Source of the DNA: Marinobacter salinus
GTDB taxonomy: Bacteria; Pseudomonadota; Gammaproteobacteria; Pseudomonadales; Oleiphilaceae
NCBI RefSeq assembly: GCF_001854125.1
Contig: NZ_CP017715.1
Coordinates: 1 to 64,000, forward strand
Direction of reading: 5' to 3'
DNA length: 64,000 bases
Shown here: positions 34,346 through 44,136 of the stretch, piece by piece
Layout: each line of letters begins with the position of its first letter
Numbering within the stretch: position 1 is the stretch's first letter
Position numbers and translations under genes: made by a program
The notes under the pieces: model-generated
The model's database searches: none
The model's input: only the letters and a program-made list of their open reading frames with translations
What the model was told of the DNA's origin: nothing

Positions 34346-35704
34346 ATGCAAACGAAGTTTCTTCTCGACGAAAGCCAGATGCCGAAGCGCTGGTACAATT
34401 TGCAGGCCGACCTGCCTGAACCTCTGCCGGCGGTGTTGCATCCGGGTACCCAGCAGCCCGTCGGGCCATCGGATCTGGAGCCCCTGTTCCCGATGGCGTT
34501 GATTGAACAGGAAGTAACAACGGAACGGGAGATTGACATCCCCGAACCGGTTCGTGATGTATACCAGCTCTGGCGTCCCGCCCCGCTTTATCGGGCTCAT
34601 CGTCTGGAAAAGGCCCTCGGCACGCCCGCCAAAATCTTCTACAAGTATGAGGGGGTCAGCCCTGCGGGTAGCCACAAGCCCAATACTGCCATTCCCCAGG
34701 CGTTCTATAATCGCGAAGCGGGTATTCGCACCCTCACGACGGAAACGGGTGCCGGTCAGTGGGGCACTTCACTGTCGTTTGCCGGCTCCCTCTTTGATAT
34801 TGATGTGACGGTTTTTCAGGTGCGGGTCTCCTACAACCAGAAACCCTACCGCCGGGCTGTCATGGAAACCTACGGCGCCAAATGCGTGGCCTCCCCTTCG
34901 GAGCTTACCGAATTTGGCCGCAAGGTGCTGGCGGAGACCCCGGAGCATAACGGCAGTCTGGGTATTGCCATTTCAGAAGCCGTGGAGCTGGCGGTAAAGG
35001 ATCCGAATACAAAGTACGCGCTGGGTTCGGTACTGAACCACGTGTTGTTGCACCAGAGCGTGATCGGTCTGGAAGCGATGCAGCAGATGGAAATGGCGGA
35101 TTGCTGGCCCGATGTCATTGTCGGCTGTACCGGGGGAGGCTCAAACTTTGCCGGTATTGCTTTCCCGTTTATGGGGCATGCGCTGCGCGGCGGTGAGAAG
35201 TCACGAATCGTTGCCGTAGAGCCATCGGCTTGCCCCACTCTGACTCGCGGCAAGTACGCCTACGATTATGGCGATACCGCCCACATGACACCGCTTACCA
35301 AGATGCACACGCTGGGTTCCGGATTCACTCCGCCGGGCTTCCATGCCGGCGGTCTTCGCTACCACGGTATGGCGCCACTGGTCTCCCATGCCAAGGAACT
35401 TGGCCTGTTTGAGGCGGTGTCCTATACCCAGAGAGAATGCTTTGAGGCGGGCGTGCTCTTCGCGCGCAACGAAGGCATCGTGCCAGCGCCGGAAGCGAAT
35501 CACGCGGTCAAGGGCGCCATTGATGAAGCGCTGCGCTGCAAGCGTGAGGGCAAGGAGGAAGTGATCCTGTTCAACCTGTGCGGCCACGGTCATTTTGATA
35601 TGGCGGCCTACACCTCTTACTTCGCGGGTGAGTTGAGCGATCACGAATACGACGAACAGGAGCTGGCGATGGCCCTCTCCGGGTTGCCATCCGTTAACGC
35701 GTGA
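34346..35704 (+). CDS. TrpB2-type tryptophan synthase beta-like enzyme
   Basis: A PLP enzyme of 452 residues in the TrpB2 group, which can act without TrpA. The PLP lysine is K111 in [11 protein letters not shown], and the phosphate-binding loop is GCTGGGSNF. The length exceeds TrpB1 (about 400), as usual for TrpB2. ATG 34346 is used because AAGGGAG precedes it. No trpA is near. Scavenging of indole or serine/tryptophan salvage is a possibility. Confidence 0.9.
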   Translation: MQTKFLLDESQMPKRWYNLQADLPEPLPAVLHPGTQQPVGPSDLEPLFPMALIEQEVTTEREIDIPEPVRDVYQLWRPAPLYRAHRLEKALGTPAKIFYKYEGVSPAGSHKPNTAIPQAFYNREAGIRTLTTETGAGQWGTSLSFAGSLFDIDVTVFQVRVSYNQKPYRRAVMETYGAKCVASPSELTEFGRKVLAETPEHNGSLGIAISEAVELAVKDPNTKYALGSVLNHVLLHQSVIGLEAMQQMEMADCWPDVIVGCTGGGSNFAGIAFPFMGHALRGGEKSRIVAVEPSACPTLTRGKYAYDYGDTAHMTPLTKMHTLGSGFTPPGFHAGGLRYHGMAPLVSHAKELGLFEAVSYTQRECFEAGVLFARNEGIVPAPEANHAVKGAIDEALRCKREGKEEVILFNLCGHGHFDMAAYTSYFAGELSDHEYDEQELAMALSGLPSVNA

Positions 35705-35726
35705 CCCTCCGGGACGCCAGCCATAC

Positions 35727-37292
35727 TCAGTGGCTGGCGTCATCCATCGGGCGTGCCGGGCAGTGGAACTCCTCCACCACCGTCATGTCATCAACGCTTT
35801 CCAGATGTACATCAAAGCCCCAGAGGCGGTGCGCGTGCCGGAGTACTTCGTCGGTTTCGTTATCCAGGGGTACCCGGTCAACGGGAATGTGCCGCAGTGT
35901 CAAGGAACGGTCCCCACGGACATCCACATTCCAGACCTGGATGTTGGGTTCCCGATAGCTGAGGTTGTATTGCCGCGCCAGCTTCTCGCGAAGAACCCGA
36001 TAGCCGGGATCATCGTGAATGGCAGTGACACGGTAGACGTCTTCCTGGTCGTCATTTTCAATGGCAAATAGTTTCAGATCCCGCATGACTTTTGGCGACA
36101 GGAACTGGTGAATGAAGCTCTCGTCCTTGAAATTCTTCATGGCGAAATGAAGGGTTTCCACCCAGTCCGATCCGGCTATATCGGGGAACCAGTGGCGATC
36201 TTCGTCCGTGGGCTTTTCGCAGATCCGTCTCAGGTCGGTGAAGATCGAGAAACCCAGGGTGTAAGGGTTGATGCCCGAATACCAGGGGCTGTTGAAGGGC
36301 GGCTGATACACCACGGCGGTGTGGCTCTGCAGGAACTCGAGCATAAAGCCGTCGTTCACCAGGCCCTTTTCATACATCCGGTGCAGCAGTGTGTAGTGCC
36401 AGAAGGTGGCCCAGCCTTCGTTCATCACCTGGGTCTGGCGCTGTGGATAGAAATACTGGGCAAGTTTGCGGACGATGCGAACGATTTCCCGCTGCCAGGT
36501 TTCCAGAAGCGGAGCATTCTTTTCAATGAAGTACAGAATGTTCTCCTGAGGCTCTTCCGGGTAGCGTTTCTTATGCCTGATCGGGTCCTCGTCGTCGCCG
36601 GGCCTGGGGATGGTGCGCCAGAGGTCGTTGATACGACGTTGTTGATACTCCTCCCGTTCCTGCTGACGGCGTTGTTCCTCCACAGCGGAAATGGGTGCCG
36701 GCCGCTTGTAGCGGTCGACACCGTAATTCATCAGGGCATGACAGGAGTCGAGGATCTGTTCAACGGCGTCGACACCGTGACGTTCCTCGCATTCCGCCAC
36801 ATAATTCCGGGCAAAGACCAGGTAATCAATAATGGCGCTGGCATCTGTCCAGGTCCGGAACAGATAGTTACCTTTAAAGAAGGAGTTGTGTCCATAGGAG
36901 GCATGGGCAATGACCAGTGCCTGCATGGGCAGCGTGTTTTCCTCCATCAGGTAAGCGATACAGGGGTTGGAATTAATGACGATCTCGTAGGCTAGCCCCA
37001 TTTGCCCCCGCTGATACCCTTTGGAGGTGCTGAGGAATTGCTTGCCGAAAGACCAGTGGTGGTAACCCACGGGCATACCGACGGAGCTGTAGGCGTCCAT
37101 CATCTGCTCGGCGCTGATAACTTCAATCTGGTTGGGGTAAGTGTCCAGCCCGAACTCTGCAGCGCACTTGGCAATTTCATCGTCGTACTGCTGGATAAGG
37201 TCGAACGTCCATTCCGAACTGGTGGAAATGGGCTCACGGTTCCGGGGCTGTCCGCTTTCCGGAACATTGGGGCGGTCCATGGTGCCAGTCAT
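35727..37292 (-). CDS. SpoVR-family protein (YcgB-like)
   Basis: A 521-residue soluble protein of the SpoVR family, with [14 protein letters not shown] near residue 75, EMAY-like [11 protein letters not shown] and [21 protein letters not shown] (given by its ends). In E. coli the homologue YcgB is stationary-phase induced with yeaGH. It overlaps the DUF444 gene by 4 bp, so the three genes form one operon with prkA. The biochemical role is unknown. Confidence 0.92.
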   Translation of the reverse strand: MTGTMDRPNVPESGQPRNREPISTSSEWTFDLIQQYDDEIAKCAAEFGLDTYPNQIEVISAEQMMDAYSSVGMPVGYHHWSFGKQFLSTSKGYQRGQMGLAYEIVINSNPCIAYLMEENTLPMQALVIAHASYGHNSFFKGNYLFRTWTDASAIIDYLVFARNYVAECEERHGVDAVEQILDSCHALMNYGVDRYKRPAPISAVEEQRRQQEREEYQQRRINDLWRTIPRPGDDEDPIRHKKRYPEEPQENILYFIEKNAPLLETWQREIVRIVRKLAQYFYPQRQTQVMNEGWATFWHYTLLHRMYEKGLVNDGFMLEFLQSHTAVVYQPPFNSPWYSGINPYTLGFSIFTDLRRICEKPTDEDRHWFPDIAGSDWVETLHFAMKNFKDESFIHQFLSPKVMRDLKLFAIENDDQEDVYRVTAIHDDPGYRVLREKLARQYNLSYREPNIQVWNVDVRGDRSLTLRHIPVDRVPLDNETDEVLRHAHRLWGFDVHLESVDDMTVVEEFHCPARPMDDASH

Positions 37293-38584
37293 GCGGCTTT
37301 CCTCTCGAACAGGTGGCGGAACACCGGGTAAATCTCGCCCGGGTCAGCAATCTGCTGAATGGCAAAGCTCTGGGGGAAGCGCTCCATGATCTTCTCATAT
37401 TCATACCAGAGCATCTGGTGGTCCTGGGGCGTAATCTCCACATAGGCGTAGTACTGCACCAGGGGCAGTATGCTATCTGCCAGAATTTTGCTGCACACCG
37501 GGGAGTCGTCGTTCCAGTTATCGCCATCCGATGCCTGGGCAGCATAGATGTTCCACTCGTCCGGAGAGTATCGGGATTCAATGATTTTTTTCATCAGCTT
37601 CAGGGCACTGGAGACGATGGTGCCCCCCGTTTCCCGGGAATAGAAAAACTCTTCTTCATCCACTTCCTTGGCGCTGGTGTGGTGACGAATGAAGACCACG
37701 TCGATCTTCTTGTAGTTTTTCTTCAGGAACAGGTAAAGCAGGATAAAGAACCGCTTGGCAATGTCCTTGTGCATCTGTGTCATAGACCCGGACACATCCA
37801 TCAGGCAAAACATCACGGCGCTGGTGGCCGGTTGAGGTTGTTTCAGGTGCTGCCGGTAGCGGAGGTCGATCTCATCAATGAACGGAATTCGTTTCACATT
37901 CGCTTTGAGGCGTGCGATTTCTTCTTCCAGCACCTGGATCTGATCCTGATGACTGAAGGCCGGGTCCAGGTCTTCCGGTGCGGATTTGAGTTCAGCCAGT
38001 TGCTCTTCCAGCTCGCGGATCTTCTTCTTGCGGGCTCCGCCCAAACCCAGACGCCGGGCGTGGGCACCCCGAAGTGAGCGGACAACATCCAGTTTCGCCG
38101 GCACACCCTGGGTAGAGAATCCCGAGCGCACATACTTGAAGGCTTCGGTGTCTTTCAGTTTCTTGCGGGCCAGGTTTGGCAATTCCAGATCATCGAACAG
38201 GAAGTCCAGAAACTCGTCCTGAGTGATCTGGAAGGCAAACTCATCCATGCCCTCACCATCGGGGCTGGCCTTACCTTGACCCTGGCCCTGACCCTCGCCT
38301 CCGGGTGGTTTCGGGATGGTATCCCCGGCCACGAACTCCTGGTTGCCAGGATGAACCACCTCCCGGCGACCGCCCTGACCATGGTGAAAAATAGGTTCGT
38401 CGATATCCCGGGAAGGGATGCTGACATTCTCGCCCCGTTCAATGTCTGTAATCGAGCGCCGCTGCACCGCATCGGCAACGGCTTTCTTGATGTGGTGGCG
38501 GTAACGGCGCAGGAACCGTTCCCGGTTCACTGCGCTCTTGTTTTTCCCGTTCAGTCGGCGGTCGACTACGTGGGTCATACCCAT
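37289..38584 (-). CDS. yeaH: YeaH/YhbH (DUF444) von Willebrand-type protein
   Basis: A 431-residue cytoplasmic protein with a C-terminal vWA-like domain carrying the metal-binding DVSGSM. The first half is basic, with an acidic coiled segment near 195-240. It works with PrkA in stress and stationary-phase adaptation in enterobacteria. It sits between prkA (33 bp upstream) and the SpoVR gene (4-bp overlap). Confidence 0.92.
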   Translation of the reverse strand: MGMTHVVDRRLNGKNKSAVNRERFLRRYRHHIKKAVADAVQRRSITDIERGENVSIPSRDIDEPIFHHGQGGRREVVHPGNQEFVAGDTIPKPPGGEGQGQGQGKASPDGEGMDEFAFQITQDEFLDFLFDDLELPNLARKKLKDTEAFKYVRSGFSTQGVPAKLDVVRSLRGAHARRLGLGGARKKKIRELEEQLAELKSAPEDLDPAFSHQDQIQVLEEEIARLKANVKRIPFIDEIDLRYRQHLKQPQPATSAVMFCLMDVSGSMTQMHKDIAKRFFILLYLFLKKNYKKIDVVFIRHHTSAKEVDEEEFFYSRETGGTIVSSALKLMKKIIESRYSPDEWNIYAAQASDGDNWNDDSPVCSKILADSILPLVQYYAYVEITPQDHQMLWYEYEKIMERFPQSFAIQQIADPGEIYPVFRHLFERKAA

Positions 38585-38617
38585 AGCGTTACTCCAGTTC
38601 AGCGCTTGATCACTGAC

Positions 38618-40540
38618 TTAGTGAGACTTACGAACCCTCAGATACCATTCTGCGAGCAGACGTACCTGTTTCTCCGTGTAGCCTCGGTCGACCATACGCT
38701 CGACGAACTGCTTGTGCTTTTTCTGATCTTCCTGGCTGGCTTTCGGGTTGAAGGAAATGACTGGCAGCAGATCCTCGGTGTTCGAGAACATTTTCTTCTC
38801 GATCACACTGCGCAGCTTCTCGTAACTCAACCACGATGGGTTACGCCCCTGATTATTGGCTCGCGCCCTCAGCACGAAGTTAACCACTTCGTTACGGAAG
38901 TCCTTCGGATTACTGATGCCTGCCGGCTTCTCGATTTTCTCAAGTTCATCGTTAATGGACGGACGGTCGAGAATCTCGCCGGTTTCCGGATCGCGGTATT
39001 CCTGATCCTGAATCCAGAAGTCGGCATAGGTCACATAACGATCGAACAGGTTTTGCCCGTATTCGCTGTAGCTTTCCAGGTAGGCGGTCTGGATTTCCTT
39101 GCCGATAAACTGGACATAATGCGGTGCCAGGAACTCCTTGATGAATCTCAGGTATCGCTCATGGGTTTCCGCCGGGAACTGCTCCTGCTCAATCTGTTTT
39201 TCAAGAACATAGAGCAGATGGACCGGGTTCGCCGCGACCTCGGTGGTATCGAAATTAAACACCTTGGACAGTATCTTGAAGGCAAAACGGGTAGACAGGC
39301 CATCCATCCCCTCCATTACGCCTGCGGCATCGCGATACTCCTGAATGGACTTGGCTTTCGGGTCGGTGTCCTTGATGTTCTGGCCGTCGTAAACCCGCAT
39401 CTTCGAGAAGATGCTGGAGTTCTCCGGCTCCTTGATTCGCGAGAGCACCGAAAACTGGGCCAGCATGTCCAGCGTGTCGGGCGCGCAGGGCGCACCTTCC
39501 AGGGAGCTGTTGCTCAGAAGCTTGCGGTAGATTTCAATTTCTTCGGAAACGCGCACGCAGTAGGGCACTTTGACAATGTAGACTCGGTCAAGGAACGCCT
39601 CGTTATGCTTGTTGTTCCGGAAGGTCTGCCACTCGGATTCGTTGGAGTGGGCCAGGATGACGCCGTCAAACGGAACCGAGCCCATTCCTTCGGTCGTGTT
39701 GTAGTTGCCTTCCTGGGTTGCCGTCAGCAACGGGTGCAGCACCTTGATGGGAGCCTTGAACATCTCCACGAATTCCATCAGCCCCTGGTTAGCCTTGCAC
39801 AGGCCGCCACTGAAGCTGTAGGCATCCGGGTCATCCTGGGAGAAATCTTCCAGCATCCGGATGTTTACCTTGCCCACCAGGGCTGAAATGTCCTGATTGT
39901 TGTCATCGCCTGGTTCGGTTTTGGATACGCCGATCTGGTCGAGAACGGAAGGGTATTTCTTCACCACACGGAACTGGCTGATATCTCCGCCAAACTCATG
40001 CAGACGCTTGACCGCCCAGGGCGACATGATGTTTTTGATGTATCTGGCAGGAATTCCATATTCCTCCTCAAGGATCTGGGCGTCCTCGGTAGGATCAAAC
40101 AGACCCAGTGGAGACTCGTTCACCGGTGAGTCCTTGATGGCGTAAAAGGGTACCTTCTGCATCAGGAACTTCAGCTTTTCTGCCAAAGAGGATTTACCGC
40201 CGCCCACGGGGCCGAGCAGGTAAAGAATCTGCTTCTTCTCTTCCAGACCTTGTGCCGCATGGCGAAAGAAGGAAACGATATTCTCGACGGCATCTTCCAT
40301 GCCGTAGAACTCGGAGAATTCCGGATATCGTTTGATTACCTTGTTGGAAAAGATACGTGACAGGCGGGGGTCACGAGAGGTATCGACAAGTTCCGGTTCG
40401 CCGATGGCAATTAACATTCTCTCAGCGGCCGTGGCATAGGCCGTTGGGTCCTTTTTGCAGATCTCCAGGTATTCCTCCAGGCTGTACTCTTCTTCCTGGG
40501 TACTCTCATACCGGTCTTTGAAGTGCTGCATGATGGTCAT
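38618..40540 (-). CDS. prkA: PrkA-family serine protein kinase (YeaG)
   Basis: A 640-residue protein with an AAA+-like N-terminal domain (Walker A GPVGGGKSSLAEKL near 110) and a C-terminal PrkA kinase domain. YeaG in E. coli autophosphorylates and acts during nutrient starvation. It is the first gene of prkA-yeaH-spoVR. No sigma-54 promoter was recognised upstream, although yeaG depends on one in E. coli. A 536-residue frame on the opposite strand is a shadow. Confidence 0.95.
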   Translation of the reverse strand: MTIMQHFKDRYESTQEEEYSLEEYLEICKKDPTAYATAAERMLIAIGEPELVDTSRDPRLSRIFSNKVIKRYPEFSEFYGMEDAVENIVSFFRHAAQGLEEKKQILYLLGPVGGGKSSLAEKLKFLMQKVPFYAIKDSPVNESPLGLFDPTEDAQILEEEYGIPARYIKNIMSPWAVKRLHEFGGDISQFRVVKKYPSVLDQIGVSKTEPGDDNNQDISALVGKVNIRMLEDFSQDDPDAYSFSGGLCKANQGLMEFVEMFKAPIKVLHPLLTATQEGNYNTTEGMGSVPFDGVILAHSNESEWQTFRNNKHNEAFLDRVYIVKVPYCVRVSEEIEIYRKLLSNSSLEGAPCAPDTLDMLAQFSVLSRIKEPENSSIFSKMRVYDGQNIKDTDPKAKSIQEYRDAAGVMEGMDGLSTRFAFKILSKVFNFDTTEVAANPVHLLYVLEKQIEQEQFPAETHERYLRFIKEFLAPHYVQFIGKEIQTAYLESYSEYGQNLFDRYVTYADFWIQDQEYRDPETGEILDRPSINDELEKIEKPAGISNPKDFRNEVVNFVLRARANNQGRNPSWLSYEKLRSVIEKKMFSNTEDLLPVISFNPKASQEDQKKHKQFVERMVDRGYTEKQVRLLAEWYLRVRKSH

Positions 40541-40949
40541 AGATGGCCCCTCGCTTGCTCTCTAATAGTCAGCTCTCAGTTCACGCAATGTCCCCGTTGC
40601 ATCGGTTCCGCCGGCCTAGGCGGTCTGTTTAGTTATGGGTGGAAGGAATGGATACTTACAAGCGGTCTGGCCATATTGGCCTTTCGCGCTCGATTAATCT
40701 GAGCTTAGTTCAAGCTCGGAAAGTTGGACAGTGGGGAAGTGGTTAAGGTTCATTAAATTGTGTTACGGGGTGGGCGGGTTTTGTTCTTTGGCTTTTTGGG
40801 GTGGGGCTGGAGCGCGTGGGTGGTCTTTCTGACACCGCTTGTTGAAACTCGCTGGGCTCAGACAAACAAGCGGTGTCAGAAAAACCACCCACACACTCCG
40901 ATCAGACCGTAAAAAACTGCCCGATCGAAGCAATAGTAAGGCTTGGGCG
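40541..40949. other. Intergenic stretch between prkA and tpm
   Basis: About 400 bp without a credible gene. It must hold the prkA promoter (minus strand) and the tail of the tpm-like gene. The only clear structure is the long inverted repeat at 40816-40892. Confidence 0.6.
40816..40892. repeat. Long 28-bp inverted repeat with 21-nt loop
   Basis: Arms 40816-40843 and 40865-40892 match at 27 of 28 positions. The core is TCTGACACCGCTTGTT. It lies 58 bp beyond the 3' end of the tpm-like gene and about 275 bp from prkA. It could be a dispersed Marinobacter intergenic hairpin or a MITE-like remnant. No T-run follows either arm on either strand. Confidence 0.75.
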
Positions 40950-41603
40950 TTATCGCTTGGTCAGTCGGAATACGCCTTCTGTCGCGCCCTCGAGTCCACG
41001 CCGCTTGGCGAACGGGTGGTCCTTCGCAATGGTGTTGGTCCGGATGTGTTCAATGTCATAGTCCTCGCCGTAGAGTTCGTAGACCTCTTCGTCGCTGACG
41101 TTAAACGGAGGCCCCTTGATGTCGGTTTCGTAGTCCAGGGTAATGAGCAGGATGCGGGTGCCGTCGGGGATGACCGCCGTAAGATGTTCCACATACTTCT
41201 TACGCATCGACTTCGGCAGGGCAATAAGGGCAGCCCGGTCATAAACCAGGCGGATGTGCTTGAGATCATCCTGGACCAGCTGAAAGAAGTCGCCGCACCA
41301 GAGTTCAAGGTCGCCGTGCTTGAAGGTTGTGAAAGGTTCGCCGGGGTGAACCTTGGCTTTTTCGCCGCCTTCTTCAAAAAAATCCTTACAGGCCACATCG
41401 CTCAGTTCCACGCCAATAATGGGATGGCCACGATCGTGAAGCCACCACATGTCGTGGGCTTTGCCACAGAGGGGGACGAAGACCGCATCTGGGGATTTTC
41501 CGGCAAGTTCCGGCCAGTGGTCATACAGATATTGATTGACCGTGCCTTCGTGAAAGCCGATTTCACTCTTTGCCCAGCGTTCGTGCCAGAATTCGTGTTC
41601 CAT
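40950..41603 (-). CDS. tpm: Thiopurine S-methyltransferase family protein
   Basis: A SAM-dependent methyltransferase of 217 residues, typical for bacterial Tpm. The N-terminus MEHEFWHERWAKSEIGFHEG and motifs VFVPLCGKAHDMWWL, GVELSDVACKDFF and YDRAALIALP are characteristic. Bacterial homologues methylate selenium or tellurium compounds. It is transcribed alone. Confidence 0.93.
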   Translation of the reverse strand: MEHEFWHERWAKSEIGFHEGTVNQYLYDHWPELAGKSPDAVFVPLCGKAHDMWWLHDRGHPIIGVELSDVACKDFFEEGGEKAKVHPGEPFTTFKHGDLELWCGDFFQLVQDDLKHIRLVYDRAALIALPKSMRKKYVEHLTAVIPDGTRILLITLDYETDIKGPPFNVSDEEVYELYGEDYDIEHIRTNTIAKDHPFAKRRGLEGATEGVFRLTKR

Positions 41604-41678
41604 GGTTAGCCAACCCCTTATTTGGACGTTTGGTTCAGTCTACCCTAATCTTTGCCTGTCTTGATTCAGGAGAAAAGC

Positions 41679-42614
41679 ATGAAAGCAGTATTCCTTGATG
41701 CCAAAACCCTTGGCGATGATGTCGATCTCGCGTCTGTTGAGCGTGTCACCGGCGGCCTGGTTAAGTATGAAAAAACCTCACCGGAACAGATTCTCGACCG
41801 CATCTCCGGTTTTGACACCGTTCTGGTTAACAAGGTTGTTCTGAAGCGTGAACATTTCGAGGCGTGTCCGGAACTGAAAACCATTGCCGTTGTTGCTACC
41901 GGCCTCAATAACATCGATCAGGAAGCGGCTAAAGAGCATGGCATTCGGGTAATGAATGTGACCAATTATGGCCGCTCTACCGTTGCTCAGCATACCATGG
42001 CCCTGATGCTGGCACTGGCGACGCGCCTGATTGATTATGACCGGGACGTGCGGGCCGGTCGGTGGGGGAAAAGTGATATGTTCTGCCTGATGGACCATCC
42101 CATCATGGAACTGGAAGGGAGGACTTTGGGTGTTGTGGGCTATGGCGATCTGGGTCAGGGCGTGGTTCAGCGGGCCAGAGCGTTTGGCATGAACATTCTG
42201 CTGGGTGCAAGGCCTGGACAGGAAGCCGGGGAAGTGGACGGTTATCCACGTATTCCCCTGCACGAGTTGTTGCCTCAGGTGGATGTGCTTTCGCTTCACT
42301 GTCTGCTGACCGATGACACCCGAAACCTCATCGGAGCCCCGGAGCTGAAAGTCATGAAAAGGGATTCATTGCTGATTAATACCAGCCGTGGTGGCCTGGT
42401 GGATGAACAGGCGCTAGCGGATGCACTGCGCTCGGGTGAAATCGGAGGAGCCGGATTTGACGTCCTCACCGAGGAGCCCCCACGCAATGGCAATCCGTTG
42501 CTGGCAGAAGATATCCCGAACCTGATTATCACCCCACATTCCGCGTGGGCCAGCCGTGAGGCCCGTCAGCGTATTGTTGAGATCACGGCCGGGAATCTTG
42601 AGTCCGTGATCTGA
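41679..42614 (+). CDS. D-2-hydroxyacid dehydrogenase (glycerate/hydroxypyruvate type)
   Basis: A 311-residue NAD(P)-dependent dehydrogenase. The nucleotide-binding motif is GVVGYGDLGQGV near 148. The catalytic Arg/Glu/His are in INTSRGGLVDE, FDVLTEEPP and TPHSAWAS. ATG 41679 follows CAGGAG. The closest recognised pattern is glycerate dehydrogenase/hydroxypyruvate reductase (HprA), but the substrate is not certain. A terminator follows at 42631. Confidence 0.88.
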   Translation: MKAVFLDAKTLGDDVDLASVERVTGGLVKYEKTSPEQILDRISGFDTVLVNKVVLKREHFEACPELKTIAVVATGLNNIDQEAAKEHGIRVMNVTNYGRSTVAQHTMALMLALATRLIDYDRDVRAGRWGKSDMFCLMDHPIMELEGRTLGVVGYGDLGQGVVQRARAFGMNILLGARPGQEAGEVDGYPRIPLHELLPQVDVLSLHCLLTDDTRNLIGAPELKVMKRDSLLINTSRGGLVDEQALADALRSGEIGGAGFDVLTEEPPRNGNPLLAEDIPNLIITPHSAWASREARQRIVEITAGNLESVI

Positions 42615-42630
42615 GTGGTGTCCTTAACCG

Positions 42631-42659
42631 AAAACGCCCTGGCTTTGCCAGGGCGTTTT
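42631..42659. terminator. Rho-independent bidirectional terminator
   Basis: AAAACGCCCTGG and CCAGGGCGTTTT form a 12-bp stem around CTTTG and are followed by GTTTT. It lies between the dehydrogenase gene and the convergent FadL-like gene and can serve both strands. Confidence 0.92.
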
Positions 42660-42680
42660 GTTTTCGCACAGAGGGTCAGG

Positions 42681-43937
42681 TCAGAATGTCCAGCCCAGGC
42701 TCGCGGAAACACCAACCTGGTACATTTCCAGATTGATGGTCTGGTTGGGAGCCAGCGGGTTGGGCCCCGACACTTCTTTCGCCGGGGAATAGAATGCCAT
42801 GGCTGACAGTGCCAGTTCATCACTGAAGGTGTGCGTGAAACCACCCGTAAAGTGCCACTCCTGAATCCCCGGAGCGAGAATGTTGAACAGAACGTCCTCG
42901 TCGGAGATCGGGTTTTCCCCGTAGCTTACTCCGGCGCGCCAGGCGTGACCGGGAGTTTGCTGCCACTGCCATCCCAGCTTCACGATGGTCATGTCATCCC
43001 ACCCGAAGCCAGCACCGTTATCGTCGCCGAGCTGGGCAGTTTGAAGGTTCGGTATCAATGGATTACCGACGCTGTTGATTTCGCTGTAGCGAATATGCTG
43101 AATATCCAGCAGGAGCCAGTGATCCTGAATGCCCGACCAGGCGATGCCCGCGTTGAACATTTGCGGAATATCGAAATCACCCTGCTCCGCAAAGAGACCA
43201 CGATACTTGTCGAACTCACCCATTTCCAGGATGTTGCGCCAGCTTACGCCCCCGCGAAGGGTATCGGTGATCTCGCCCTGCCAGCCAATCTGGTAGCCGT
43301 AGCCCCAGGCATCGTCGGTGCCGTTGTTGGAAAGCGCAGTGGCATCAGATGAAAACGGAGCAAAGCTTTGCAGGCCCTCTGCTTCGAATCGCTGATAAGC
43401 AATCACCGGCGAAATGCCGATGGCCTGATCGTCAGAAAATTCCCAGGACCAGGTCGGGGCAATGAACAGCTGCTCAAGGTTCACTCCGGTACGGCCGGCA
43501 TAGAAGGGCCCGCCATTGCCGCCTTGATAGTCGGTGTTCATGCCACCGTTGGCAAACACCGAAACACCAAAGGCCATGGTATCTGACAGCTCGCGGTTAA
43601 AACCGACATGGGGAATGACAAAACCGTTCTTACTACTCTCATAGGTTCCGGGAGCCAGGGGGAATGTATTACCGGGTGCCGCAGGATTCCCTTCAACCGA
43701 ATATTCGCGGCGAGGAGAAAATACCTCGAAACCGCCATCGATCCTATTGCCTATAAACGCCATGCCCGCCGGGTTGGTGGCGGCAGCAATGCTGTCCTGG
43801 GAAAGGGCTGAGCCGGCACCGGCCATGCCCTTGCTGATGGTGCCGTATCCGTTGCTGAAATAGCCGTTGGTCGCGAAGGCGGCTGCAGGGGTCAGAACCG
43901 AAATGGCGGCAACTGCCAGGGAGCACGTCAGACGCAT
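42681..43937 (-). CDS. FadL/OmpP1-type outer-membrane transporter
   Basis: A 418-residue outer-membrane beta-barrel with signal peptide (1-22) and the mature FadL N-terminus TNGYFSNGYGTISKGMAGAG. Repeated aromatic beta strands follow and the last residues are LGWTF, a barrel end signal. FadL proteins take up long-chain fatty acids or hydrocarbons, suiting an oil- and lipid-using marine bacterium. The AT-rich upstream region contains a GGTTATAA direct repeat (about 43998 and 44028), perhaps an operator. Confidence 0.9.
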   Translation of the reverse strand: MRLTCSLAVAAISVLTPAAAFATNGYFSNGYGTISKGMAGAGSALSQDSIAAATNPAGMAFIGNRIDGGFEVFSPRREYSVEGNPAAPGNTFPLAPGTYESSKNGFVIPHVGFNRELSDTMAFGVSVFANGGMNTDYQGGNGGPFYAGRTGVNLEQLFIAPTWSWEFSDDQAIGISPVIAYQRFEAEGLQSFAPFSSDATALSNNGTDDAWGYGYQIGWQGEITDTLRGGVSWRNILEMGEFDKYRGLFAEQGDFDIPQMFNAGIAWSGIQDHWLLLDIQHIRYSEINSVGNPLIPNLQTAQLGDDNGAGFGWDDMTIVKLGWQWQQTPGHAWRAGVSYGENPISDEDVLFNILAPGIQEWHFTGGFTHTFSDELALSAMAFYSPAKEVSGPNPLAPNQTINLEMYQVGVSASLGWTF

Positions 43938-44136
43938 AGATGAATACCCACTCGTATAGTTAATTTAAAAACTGAGAGTGGTTTTACAGAAAATCGGTTA
44001 TAAGTGGAAGTGATATAATTTAATATGGTTATAACGCCATGCTGGGGCTCGCAAAACGCTAACAATCGGCCATACTTTGTTGTGTCGGATTATCTGACTG
44101 ATAATCTGTCTAAAACTCTGAAAAACAGGACATTGA

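Noticed and set aside
38276..39886. A 536-residue open frame on the plus strand opposite yeaH and prkA
   Set aside because: It lies fully antisense to two confident genes, has no ribosome site or recognised domain, and is explained by the high-GC codon pattern.
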